DNA of 64,000 nt from Rothia sp. (in: high G+C Gram-positive bacteria) (GTDB lineage Bacteria; Actinomycetota; Actinomycetes; Actinomycetales; Micrococcaceae). Shown piece after piece: positions 34,161 to 42,775 of the stretch. Where the stretch lies: NCBI GenBank assembly GCA_030524105.1, contig JAUNHE010000001.1, forward strand, positions 1 to 64,000. The letters run 5' to 3'. The stretch's first letter is position 1; each line of letters starts with the position of its first letter. The notes under the pieces were generated by a model. The model was given only the letters and a program-made list of their open reading frames with translations, ran no database searches and was not told the DNA's origin. Both the position numbers and the translations under genes were made by a program.

Positions 34161-34813
34161 GCGCAGAACCGCAGTTTCCAGTAAAGGTGCCGGAAAAAAG
34201 AAGCAGGCACCTGTCCCTTGTTAATGATGCGTCGTCAAGAACTGCCGGCAACGTTCGTGGCCAGCGTCAGCTTCGCGCCCTAGTGCCCGAGGCTGCCCCG
34301 CGCAATAACCGCAGGCTTTTAATTACTGTATTTTCTCTGATCCCTCTTGTTCTCATTTTGATTCTGCTGGTCAATATTCTTACTGCCTCCCGTCAGTATG
34401 ATTTGGTAGACCTGCGTATGCAAGAACAAACCCTTACCCAGCAAAACGAGGCGCTCTCTCAAGAAATTCAGTACAATCAGGCCCCGCAAGACCTAGCTAT
34501 TAGGGCAAGCCAACTTGGTCTATATGCTTCATCAATTCAGTCAACTGTCAATTTACAAACAGGCGAGATTGAAAATAGGTCCGGATCGGAGACCTCCTCT
34601 GCTGATAAGAGCCAGACTCAAAACCTCATTGACCCACCCTCACTCGATGACACCGATGCCTCTCTTGCAGCGGATAAGAGAGCTAAGGAGTATCGTGCCG
34701 CACAAGAAGCTCAGGCAAAGGCTCAGGCTGAGGCCAGCGCTTCTGCAGAGCCAACGAATCAAGCATCCCCTGCTGCCACAAGCAGCCAGGCTGCTACCAA
34801 TCAGGCAGAATAG
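34157..34813 (+). CDS. ftsL: FtsL-like divisome protein
   Basis: This 218-residue protein holds the ftsL position between rsmH and ftsI. It has a basic N-terminus of about 50 residues, one membrane segment at about 52-72 ([20 protein letters not shown]), then a short coiled coil around 75-105 ([20 protein letters not shown]). This is the FtsL/FtsB layout, which links FtsQ to the FtsW-FtsI synthase. The last 70 residues are alanine-, glutamine- and serine-rich and probably disordered, longer than in most relatives. Sequence similarity in this family is low, so position and topology carry the call. Confidence 0.85.
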   Translation: MSAEPQFPVKVPEKRSRHLSLVNDASSRTAGNVRGQRQLRALVPEAAPRNNRRLLITVFSLIPLVLILILLVNILTASRQYDLVDLRMQEQTLTQQNEALSQEIQYNQAPQDLAIRASQLGLYASSIQSTVNLQTGEIENRSGSETSSADKSQTQNLIDPPSLDDTDASLAADKRAKEYRAAQEAQAKAQAEASASAEPTNQASPAATSSQAATNQAE

Positions 34814-34899
34814 CCTAGAAGGCAAGGAATGCAGTGTTTCGAGTAGCCATCGGGCACTGCAGCTGCCTTTAAACTGCACCCAAGAGAAAGTAAGCTGCC

Positions 34900-36747
34900 G
34901 TGACCAGACCCCTTCCTCCTGCTGCTAAACCAAGCCGCCAGCGTCAGCTGGGACGCCGCGGTTTTTTGGTCAGTGGTGCGGCTACCTTAAGTCTGGCTGC
35001 ACTGGGAGGAAGACTGCTATACGTGCAGGGCTTTGATCCTGGTGGGATTGCAGAGGCAGCACGGTTAGAACGAACGAGATTTCAGACGGTTCCGGCCTTA
35101 CGGGGACAAATTCTAGACGTGAAAGGCAATATCCTTGCCCGATCGGTACAGCGCTACAACATTACGGTAGATCAGAGTGCGGTCGCAGAATTTGAGCGTT
35201 TTGTACCCAACACAAATACCAAGGAAACCGTTACCCCCACTCAACTTGTTTATGAGCTAGCCGATATTTTAAGCATGAAGGACAGCGATGTAAAAGCTGC
35301 CCTGGACGGAACCAGCCAATACAAGGTTATTAAAGAAAACGTAACGCCGGAAGTTTATGACGCTATTGCTGATCTCGGTGCCACCTTTGTTTACGGCGAG
35401 ATCCTGTCTGAAAGACTTTACCCTAACGGGCAAGTTGCTGGTTCTGTTGTTGGTAGATTAAGTAAGGTTGAGGAGGCCGTGGAGGGCAGCCCAGGGCAAA
35501 CCAATCTGGTTGACTATTCTGTTGGTATTGAACGTTCTCTAGGTGCAGAGCTGGCTGGCGAAGACGGCGAGCGTGTCTATGAAATTAGTGCCGACGGCGT
35601 CAGAATACCGGTGGGCGAAGAGCAGGTCAAACCTGCAGTCAACGGTAAAAATGTTCGGCTAACTATCGATCAAGATATTCAGTACTTTGCCCAGCAGATT
35701 ATTAAGGCCCGAGTCAAAGAGAAGGAAGCCGAATGGGGCACCGTAGTGGTGATGAAGGTCAAAGATGCTTCGATCCTGGCTCTTGCAGATTCTTCGACCA
35801 TGGACCCCGGATCAGAGAAATTTAACCTAGAAGATATGACTCCGCGTGCTATCACGCAGGCGGTAGAACCGGGATCAACCGAAAAAATTCTTACAGCCTC
35901 GGCTGTCTTAGAGCTGGGCTTGGCCGATCCACTGACCACTTTTGATGTTCCCGCGCAGCTAGAAATTGATGGGCAAACCTTTAAAGATGCCTTTTCACAT
36001 CCGGCTCAGAAAAGAACTTTCTCTGGCATTATTACAGACTCTATGAATACCGGAACAATATTGGCTGGTCGAAAAATGACCAAGGAACAACGGTACGACT
36101 GGCTCAAAAAATACGGGTTGGGTGAGCTAACCGGTGTTGAGTTGACCGGTGAAAGCCAGGGGCTGGTGCCAGATTACAAGGACTGGGATGTGCGCCAGCA
36201 GTACACTGTCCTCTTTGGCCAGGGATTAACGCAGACTCCCTTACAAACCGCTTTGATTTATCAGACGCTAGCCAATAAAGGAGTAAAGCTTCAACCAAGA
36301 ATTGTGGATGCCATTATCGATGAAAACGGTGATGAACAGGTACGTCCCCTGGCAGAAGGACAAAGGCTGGTTTCGGAACAAACAGCTCAGCAGGCCCTGG
36401 ATTTATTAGAAAACGTGGTACTACAAAACGCCAAAGAGGCTCAGGTGAGTGGGTATCGGGTTGGTGGCAAGACCGGTACTGCAGAAGCGCCTAGCCAGAA
36501 TGCTGCTGGCTATGACGGTTACACCACCTCTTTTGTGGGCATAGCCCCTCTGGAAGATCCGCAATTTTTGGTGAGCGTCACCTTACAACGTCCTAAAACA
36601 GATGCCGCTAGCGTTGGGACTGCCGGAACGACAGCTCAGTTTTCGCAGATCATGGAGAAGGTATTACATACTTATAAGGTGCCTTACTCCACCTCGAGCC
36701 CTCATGAAATTCCTAAATTCCCGGCCGGTCACGACGAGTCTGGCTGA
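34900..36747 (+). CDS. ftsI: septal peptidoglycan transpeptidase (class B PBP)
   Basis: FtsI cross-links septal peptidoglycan together with the glycosyltransferase FtsW. One N-terminal membrane anchor lies near residues 21-42, followed by the PBP dimer domain (about 60-230) and the transpeptidase. Its active-site serine is S326 in the SxxK motif STEK, with SMN at 381-383 and KTG starting at 524. The SxN motif is SMN rather than the commoner SSN. The 615-residue length is normal and no PASTA domains are present. The GTG start has only a weak purine-rich site. Confidence 0.95.
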   Translation: MTRPLPPAAKPSRQRQLGRRGFLVSGAATLSLAALGGRLLYVQGFDPGGIAEAARLERTRFQTVPALRGQILDVKGNILARSVQRYNITVDQSAVAEFERFVPNTNTKETVTPTQLVYELADILSMKDSDVKAALDGTSQYKVIKENVTPEVYDAIADLGATFVYGEILSERLYPNGQVAGSVVGRLSKVEEAVEGSPGQTNLVDYSVGIERSLGAELAGEDGERVYEISADGVRIPVGEEQVKPAVNGKNVRLTIDQDIQYFAQQIIKARVKEKEAEWGTVVVMKVKDASILALADSSTMDPGSEKFNLEDMTPRAITQAVEPGSTEKILTASAVLELGLADPLTTFDVPAQLEIDGQTFKDAFSHPAQKRTFSGIITDSMNTGTILAGRKMTKEQRYDWLKKYGLGELTGVELTGESQGLVPDYKDWDVRQQYTVLFGQGLTQTPLQTALIYQTLANKGVKLQPRIVDAIIDENGDEQVRPLAEGQRLVSEQTAQQALDLLENVVLQNAKEAQVSGYRVGGKTGTAEAPSQNAAGYDGYTTSFVGIAPLEDPQFLVSVTLQRPKTDAASVGTAGTTAQFSQIMEKVLHTYKVPYSTSSPHEIPKFPAGHDESG

Positions 36748-36847
36748 CAAGAAGATGGACAAAAATGGGCAGGTTCAGGGCTGGGGCGCCAGTAAACTGA
36801 TGGATTGCAAACGTATATGATTATTGGTGATGAAAGGGCAGGGTAGG

Positions 36848-38515
36848 ATGACTATAGGGGCATCAGATACAGCACAGACCTTACGGCCTAAGGCTGTTTC
36901 TGGTCGGACTGTGCAGGAACTTGTACAGTGGCTTCAAGCCCAGGGTTTTACCGTTGGGCAGTATCGTGAAGGCGCAAAAATTACGGGCATCAGTATGGAT
37001 TCTCGCCAGGTGCAGGCCGGGGATCTTTACGTTGGTCTGCCAGGTGCCAAAAGCCACGGTGCCCAGTATGTGCAGGCTGCAATTGCTGCCGGTGCCCATG
37101 CCATACTTACCGATGAAGCAGGCCTGGCTCTTTTGGGTACACAGGCTGAAGAATTAGGCCTTATTCAGTGCGAGCAGCTACGGGCCTGTCTGGGACCGCT
37201 TGCCAGTTTTATTTATAATTCGCAGCCAGAAGACGGTAGCGCCCCACTGAGGTTTGCGGTCACCGGAACAAACGGAAAAACCACCACCACCTATATGCTT
37301 AACTCTTTACTGGAGAGCTTGGGGCATACTACAGGTCTAATCGGCACGATTGAGATTTTAGCTGGGGGAGAGCCCATTCCCTCCCAGCTCACAACCCCAG
37401 AGTCTGTGCAGGTGCATTCCCTGCTAGCCCTCATGCGCCAGCAGGGTATTACGGCTATGTCTATGGAGGTATCCTCGCACGCATTGGACTATCGCCGCGT
37501 TGACGGCCTTCGCTATGATCTTGCTGGCTTTACTAACCTCACCCAAGATCACCTTGATCTACACCACACTATGGCTAATTACCGGGATTCTAAGGCAGAG
37601 CTGTTTACCCTCCAGAGGGCCAGGCGGGCAGTTATTGTTGCTGATGACCACTGGGGTGAGCAAATGCTGGGTCGGGCGATTGGGGCCATGGGTATCGAAA
37701 ACGTGGTGGCTCTCTTTACCCGCCACGGTGCCGGAGCTGATCAGGTTCCTGCTGACCTTGCTGCGCAAGACTGGGTACTTACCGATGTGCAGCGTACAGG
37801 CCTAGGACACGCCTTTAAAGTAGTGCGTGGAGACGGTTTAAGCTTTGAAGCTCAGACCCAGTTACCGGCAGATTTTAATGTTTCCAACGCTGCTTTGGCC
37901 CTGGTCATGGCCTATGAAGCTGGGGCTGACCCGCAGAAACTAAGAAAGGCTTTAAGAAAGGTTGGGGCGCTTACCCCCGTGGTACCCGGGCGTATGCAAC
38001 TCTTAAGTCAAGCCCCGGTGGCAATAGTTGATTTTGCTCATAATCCGGATGCCTTGCAGCGTTCTTTGCAGGCGCTTACTCCCCTGGAGGGCTCCGGGAA
38101 AGTTATTATAGTTTTTGGCGCTACCGGTGAACGTGATCAGCTCAAACGTCCTATCATGGGGGAAATTGCGGCCCAGTACGCAGATATTGTGATTGTGACT
38201 GATGATGATCCGCACGATGAGGAGCCTGCTCCTATTCGTGAAGAAATCATGGCCGGGATACTTAAAGCTCAAAGGAGCGGTGCCAGGGTTAAGACTGTGC
38301 TTAACCTTGCACCGCGGGCCGCAGCAATAGCTCGGGCCTTTGAGCTTGCTGGACCAGCTGATGCTGTTATGGTAGCTGGGCGAGGCCATGAAGTAGCTCA
38401 GGAAGTTGCCGGTGTTAATGTAGATCTTGACGATCGGGTTGAAGTTGTTCGTAGCCTAAAAGCTAAGGGCTACGAGGTTTTGCCTGACTATCAGATGATT
38501 TTGGGGGATGCGTAA
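36848..38515 (+). CDS. murE: UDP-MurNAc-L-Ala-D-Glu ligase, probably L-lysine-adding
   Basis: MurE adds the third stem residue of peptidoglycan. The P-loop VTGTNGKTTTTYML is near residue 138, and the Mur ligase middle and C-terminal domains are complete over 555 residues. The substrate-selecting loop, encoded at 38201-38224, reads DDDPHDEE. Meso-diaminopimelate enzymes have DNPR there, so loss of the arginine supports L-lysine as substrate, as in Micrococcaceae peptidoglycan. I start at the ATG after AGGGTAGG rather than eight codons upstream. murF starts four bases after the stop. Confidence 0.95.
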   Translation: MTIGASDTAQTLRPKAVSGRTVQELVQWLQAQGFTVGQYREGAKITGISMDSRQVQAGDLYVGLPGAKSHGAQYVQAAIAAGAHAILTDEAGLALLGTQAEELGLIQCEQLRACLGPLASFIYNSQPEDGSAPLRFAVTGTNGKTTTTYMLNSLLESLGHTTGLIGTIEILAGGEPIPSQLTTPESVQVHSLLALMRQQGITAMSMEVSSHALDYRRVDGLRYDLAGFTNLTQDHLDLHHTMANYRDSKAELFTLQRARRAVIVADDHWGEQMLGRAIGAMGIENVVALFTRHGAGADQVPADLAAQDWVLTDVQRTGLGHAFKVVRGDGLSFEAQTQLPADFNVSNAALALVMAYEAGADPQKLRKALRKVGALTPVVPGRMQLLSQAPVAIVDFAHNPDALQRSLQALTPLEGSGKVIIVFGATGERDQLKRPIMGEIAAQYADIVIVTDDDPHDEEPAPIREEIMAGILKAQRSGARVKTVLNLAPRAAAIARAFELAGPADAVMVAGRGHEVAQEVAGVNVDLDDRVEVVRSLKAKGYEVLPDYQMILGDA

Positions 38516-38518
38516 ACA

Positions 38519-40093
38519 GTGATTGCTTTAACTGCTCATCAGGTGGCAGAGGCCACCGGTGGCAGACTCTGTGGACTTGATCCGTCTCAGGCAGATCAGC
38601 CTAATCTTGTGTCAGTAACCACTGATTCACGGGAGGTTACTGACGGTACTTTATTTGTAGCTAAACCTGGCCAGAGCACAGATGGGCATCTTTTTGTGCC
38701 GGCTGCAGCAGCGGCTGGAGCTTGCCTTAGCATAACCGAGCGAGAAATCAGGGATGAGCGCGGGCAGCTTTACCCCCAAGTGCTGGTCCAGGACGCTGTC
38801 CTGGCCATGGGTAAGCTGGCGCACTACTATCTTAAAGGGCTCCGGCAAAAAAACAGGCTGACCCTTGTTGCCGTTACGGGTTCTGCCGGAAAAACAAGTA
38901 CCAAGGATCTACTGGCCGCTATTTTTGAGGCAGTTGGCCCGACGGTTGCCCCCCTGGGCTCCTATAACGGAGAGGTGGGTGTACCCCTAACAGTCTTTCG
39001 TGCCAACGAGGATACCCGCTATTTGGTCATTGAAATGGGTGCAGATGGGGTGGGCCACATCGACTACCTGGCCAAGATTGTTGAGCCTGACCACGGCGTT
39101 ATTCTTAAGGTTGGCAGTGCCCATGCCGGTGAATTTGGTGGGGTAGACAATATTGAGAAGACTAAGGGTGAACTAGCTCAGGCAGTGGGGCAGACCCTGG
39201 CCCTTAACGACGATGACTACCGGGTACGGCGGATGCTTAATCGGACCCAGGCAGCGACAACCTATTTTGGTCTGGGCCCTCATAATCAGGATGGCCTCGA
39301 TCTGCCCCGCGTCTATGCCGACCATCTGCGTACCGGCAGTAAGGGCTGCCCCGAGTTTGTTCTTGTTTTTCCAGAAGGACAGTCCTATCCCATTCAGTCT
39401 CAGCTTATTGGTGAGCACCATGTGTATAACCTTCTGGCCGCTGCAACGGTTGCTTACCAGGTGGGAATAGATACGGCGGTAATTGCTGAGCAGCTTAATA
39501 AAGCTAAGGCGCGTTCGCCTTGGCGGATGGAACGCACGGATCGAGCAGACGGAATAAGTGTTATCAACGATGCCTACAATGCTAATCCAGAGTCCATGGC
39601 AGCAGCTTTACGGTCTTTAGCTCAGCTGGGTCGCAGCAGCGGCTACCGTACCTGGGCAGTCTTGGGTTCTATGCTGGAACTGGGCGATCTTTCTGTGCAG
39701 GAGCATGACCGTTTGGGTCGGTTAGCCGTTAGGCTTAATATCAATAAACTGGTGGTTGTTGGCCAGGAGGCTAGGCCGATTTATAACGCTGCCCATCTTG
39801 AAGGTTCCTGGGGTGAGGAGGCAACCTGGGTTGCCGATACCGACCAGGCCTTTGACTTGCTGTCTTCTGAATTGAAGGCTGGCGATTTAGTCTTGTTTAA
39901 ATCCTCTAACGGGGCCGGGCTAGGTAAACTTGGCCAGCGTGTGGCTGAGGCTGATCAGCTTATGAAGCCAGTTAGCACCAGCTGGCTAAGCGCCGGCGAA
40001 CAGGCTGCTGATCCAGCAGACTGCCTTAGTGATGGGGCAGCTGACCTTGCTGCCAAAAAAATTGACGAGCGGGAAGGCACCCCGAAAGCATGA
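38519..40093 (+). CDS. murF: UDP-MurNAc-tripeptide D-alanyl-D-alanine ligase
   Basis: MurF adds D-Ala-D-Ala to complete the cytoplasmic pentapeptide. The P-loop VTGSAGKTSTKDL is near residue 119, INDAYNANPESM near 345 and the glycine-rich end of the C-terminal domain near 460. The last 40 residues beyond the usual domain are acidic and alanine-rich. The GTG start sits three bases after the murE stop, and its own stop overlaps the mraY start (ATGA), so translation is probably coupled on both sides. Confidence 0.96.
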   Translation: MIALTAHQVAEATGGRLCGLDPSQADQPNLVSVTTDSREVTDGTLFVAKPGQSTDGHLFVPAAAAAGACLSITEREIRDERGQLYPQVLVQDAVLAMGKLAHYYLKGLRQKNRLTLVAVTGSAGKTSTKDLLAAIFEAVGPTVAPLGSYNGEVGVPLTVFRANEDTRYLVIEMGADGVGHIDYLAKIVEPDHGVILKVGSAHAGEFGGVDNIEKTKGELAQAVGQTLALNDDDYRVRRMLNRTQAATTYFGLGPHNQDGLDLPRVYADHLRTGSKGCPEFVLVFPEGQSYPIQSQLIGEHHVYNLLAAATVAYQVGIDTAVIAEQLNKAKARSPWRMERTDRADGISVINDAYNANPESMAAALRSLAQLGRSSGYRTWAVLGSMLELGDLSVQEHDRLGRLAVRLNINKLVVVGQEARPIYNAAHLEGSWGEEATWVADTDQAFDLLSSELKAGDLVLFKSSNGAGLGKLGQRVAEADQLMKPVSTSWLSAGEQAADPADCLSDGAADLAAKKIDEREGTPKA

Positions 40094-41208
40094 TTCCCAT
40101 ACTTTTGGCTGCGGCATTTGGCTTAGTGATTTCCATTGTGGGAACGCCTATTTTTACCAAATACTTGGTTCGCCAGCATTATGGCCAGTTTATTAGAGAA
40201 GATGGGCCAACCAGCCATCAAACAAAACGGGGCACCCCAACTATGGGCGGTGCCATGATGATGTTTGCTACTGTGCTGGGTTTTTTCCTGTCGCTGTGGA
40301 TTACGGCACTATTTTTTGACCAGCCCTGGTTGCCTTCTGTTTCAGCCTTGCTGGCCATGTTTCTTATGCTGGGAATGGCAGGCGTTGGTTTTATTGATGA
40401 CTATAAGAAGATATCCAAGAAACAGTCTGAGGGTTTAACTCCGGCAGGAAAGCTTGTGCTGCAGGGGGCTGTAGGTATTATTTTTGGAATTTTAGCCCTC
40501 CTTTTTCCCAATAAAAATGGGTGGACGCCGGCTTCAACCCAGATTTCTTTTACGAGAGACACGGCCTTGGATCTAGCTTTTGCTGGACCGGTTCTAGGGA
40601 TGATTCTCTTTGTTATTTGGGCAAATTTAATTGCAACGGCAACAACAAATGCTGTGAATCTTACCGATGGTCTTGACGGGCTGGCCACGGGTGCAGCTAT
40701 CTTGGTCTTTTCCGGCTACTTGCTCATTGCCCTGTGGCAGTCCAAGCATTTATGCTACCCAGGCTCTGGTGATGCTGTCTGCTATGAGGTGCGAGATCCC
40801 GCAGAACTAGCCATGTTAGCAGCGGCTCTAATCGGGGCCCTCATAGGTTTTCTGTGGTGGAACACCTCCCCGGCTAGTATTTTTATGGGAGATACCGGCT
40901 CACTGGGCCTGGGCGGAGCTTTAGCTGCCTTTGCTATACTTACCCGCACGGAACTGCTCTTGGTGATTATTGCTGGTCTTTTTGTGACCATCGCTCTTTC
41001 TGTGATTATTCAGGTCGGTTATTTTAAGGTTAGTGGCGGTCGGCGTATCTTTAGAATGGCTCCCTTGCAGCATCATTTTGAGCTTAAAGGCTGGCAGGAG
41101 GTAACGGTTGTTGTTCGGTTTTGGATTATTGCCGGTTTATTTACCATGTTTGCCTTAGGAATTTTTTACGGTGACTGGCTGCTTAGCCACGGCGGAATGG
41201 TGGGATAG
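40090..41208 (+). CDS. mraY: phospho-MurNAc-pentapeptide transferase (lipid I synthase)
   Basis: MraY transfers phospho-MurNAc-pentapeptide to undecaprenyl phosphate in the cytoplasmic membrane. About ten membrane segments are seen in 372 residues. Family motifs are intact: KRGTPTMGGAMM near residue 46, the DDYKK aspartates near 103, NLTDGLDGLATG near 195, FMGDTGSLGLGG near 265 and APLQHHFELKG near 324. It overlaps murF by four bases, and murD starts three bases after its stop. Confidence 0.97.
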   Translation: MIPILLAAAFGLVISIVGTPIFTKYLVRQHYGQFIREDGPTSHQTKRGTPTMGGAMMMFATVLGFFLSLWITALFFDQPWLPSVSALLAMFLMLGMAGVGFIDDYKKISKKQSEGLTPAGKLVLQGAVGIIFGILALLFPNKNGWTPASTQISFTRDTALDLAFAGPVLGMILFVIWANLIATATTNAVNLTDGLDGLATGAAILVFSGYLLIALWQSKHLCYPGSGDAVCYEVRDPAELAMLAAALIGALIGFLWWNTSPASIFMGDTGSLGLGGALAAFAILTRTELLLVIIAGLFVTIALSVIIQVGYFKVSGGRRIFRMAPLQHHFELKGWQEVTVVVRFWIIAGLFTMFALGIFYGDWLLSHGGMVG

Positions 41209-41211
41209 CCC

Positions 41212-42741
41212 ATGACAGGAGCACAGATAAATCCAGACTATGCATACCCGCGTTTAGAGGCTTTAACCAGCTGGGATGCTGACTGGGCAGACCTAGCGGT
41301 AGTGGTTGTAGGCCTGGGCTTAACCGGGTTTTCTGTAGCAGATACTCTGATAGAGCTGGGTGCGCGAGTGGTGGTTGTTGATGCTAAGGACAGCCCAGAG
41401 TATCGTGCTAAGGCGCAGACCCTTACTATTGTTGGTGCCTGCCAGGTTCTTTTGGGACAGGATGCCATGCAAACTTTGCCTCAGGTTCAGGGGCAGCAGC
41501 CAGAGCTGCTGGTGACAAGCCCCGGAATAGCACCGGAGGTTGGGATACTAGCTCAGGCCCGACAGGAAAAAGTTCAAATTTGGGGCGATGTTGAACTAGC
41601 CTGGCGCCTTAACCGTAGGCAGGGGCGTAAGAGCCCACAGTGGCTGTGCGTCACCGGTACCAACGGCAAAACTACGACGGTAGGTATGCTTGAGTCCATC
41701 TTAAGAACTGCCGGTTATAAGGCTTTAGCGGTAGGTAATATTGGTACCCCCATCTTAGATGCCCTGCGAGATCCGGTGGACTACGACTTTTTTGCCGTGG
41801 AACTCTCCAGCTTTCAGCTGCACTGGACGCGGTCCGTTTCTGCCCTTGCTGCGGTGGTTCTTAACCTTGCGCAAGACCACGTGGACTGGCATCAGGGTTA
41901 TAGCAATTATTTAGCTGACAAGGCCAGGATCTACCAGAATACGCAGGTTGCCTGCATCTTTAATGCTGGGCAGCCAGAAATCGTGGCTATGGTAGAAGAG
42001 GCTGATGTGCAAGAGGGCTGCCGGGCCGTTGGTTTTTGGGCTGATAGTCCCGATGTCTCTATGTTAGGGCTGGTAGAAGACCTTCTTGTTGACCGTGCCT
42101 TCTTGGATCAACGGCAGACGCAGGCTCTAGAACTAGCCACTGTAGCAGACACTGCTCCTATACCGAGCAAACATACGGTAGAAAACGCCTTGGCTGCTGC
42201 CGGTCTTGCTCGGGCAGCCGGCATTGAACCCGCTGCTATTAAGGCTGGTTTGCAGAATTTTGAACCGGGAGCCCACCGAATTCAGGCTGTTGCCCACACC
42301 CGGGGTGTGGTGTGGGTTAATGATTCAAAAGCTACTAATCCCCACGCTGCCTCAGCGTCGCTGGCTGCCTTTTCCTCAGTTATCTGGATTGCCGGTGGTC
42401 TCTCTAAAGGGGTGGACTATGATCAGCTTCTAGCCCAGCATGCTCACCGGCTTAAAGCGGTGATTCTTATTGGTAGCGATAGCGATAAATTGGCACAGGC
42501 TTGCACTCGGCAGGCTCCTGATCTCAAGATATACCGGACCAGTGATGATCTTGCCGATGCCGGTGACGGCGCCCAAGCCATGCGCCTGGCCGTTGCTCAG
42601 GCCTATGAGCTAGCTGCTAGTGGTGATACCGTCTTGCTGGCACCTGCGTCTGCTTCCATGGATCAGTTCAGCTCCTATGCAGATCGGGGTAATCGCTTTA
42701 TTGCTGAAGTGACTGCTCTGGTCGAAACCCTTAAAGATTAG
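41212..42741 (+). CDS. murD: UDP-MurNAc-L-alanine--D-glutamate ligase
   Basis: MurD adds D-glutamate to UDP-MurNAc-L-Ala. The N-terminal Rossmann-like domain (LAVVVVGLGLTGFSVAD near residue 28), the P-loop VTGTNGKTTTVGML near 144 and the C-terminal WVNDSKATNPHA near 365 are all recognisable. The protein has 509 residues, a little longer than E. coli MurD as usual in actinobacteria. The ATG follows GGGATAG closely. It lies three bases after mraY and 34 before ftsW. Confidence 0.96.
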   Translation: MTGAQINPDYAYPRLEALTSWDADWADLAVVVVGLGLTGFSVADTLIELGARVVVVDAKDSPEYRAKAQTLTIVGACQVLLGQDAMQTLPQVQGQQPELLVTSPGIAPEVGILAQARQEKVQIWGDVELAWRLNRRQGRKSPQWLCVTGTNGKTTTVGMLESILRTAGYKALAVGNIGTPILDALRDPVDYDFFAVELSSFQLHWTRSVSALAAVVLNLAQDHVDWHQGYSNYLADKARIYQNTQVACIFNAGQPEIVAMVEEADVQEGCRAVGFWADSPDVSMLGLVEDLLVDRAFLDQRQTQALELATVADTAPIPSKHTVENALAAAGLARAAGIEPAAIKAGLQNFEPGAHRIQAVAHTRGVVWVNDSKATNPHAASASLAAFSSVIWIAGGLSKGVDYDQLLAQHAHRLKAVILIGSDSDKLAQACTRQAPDLKIYRTSDDLADAGDGAQAMRLAVAQAYELAASGDTVLLAPASASMDQFSSYADRGNRFIAEVTALVETLKD

Positions 42742-42775
42742 GCATACAGCCGGCAGGGACGGAGGGATAATCAGA

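Noticed and set aside
34515-34928. 137-codon frame running from ftsL toward ftsI
   Set aside because: It overlaps ftsL out of phase and has no start signal. The ftsL frame has the membrane segment and coiled coil expected at this position.
35875-35886. FtsI active-site change (STEK)
   Set aside because: The SxxK motif only requires serine and lysine, and both are present, so activity should be normal.
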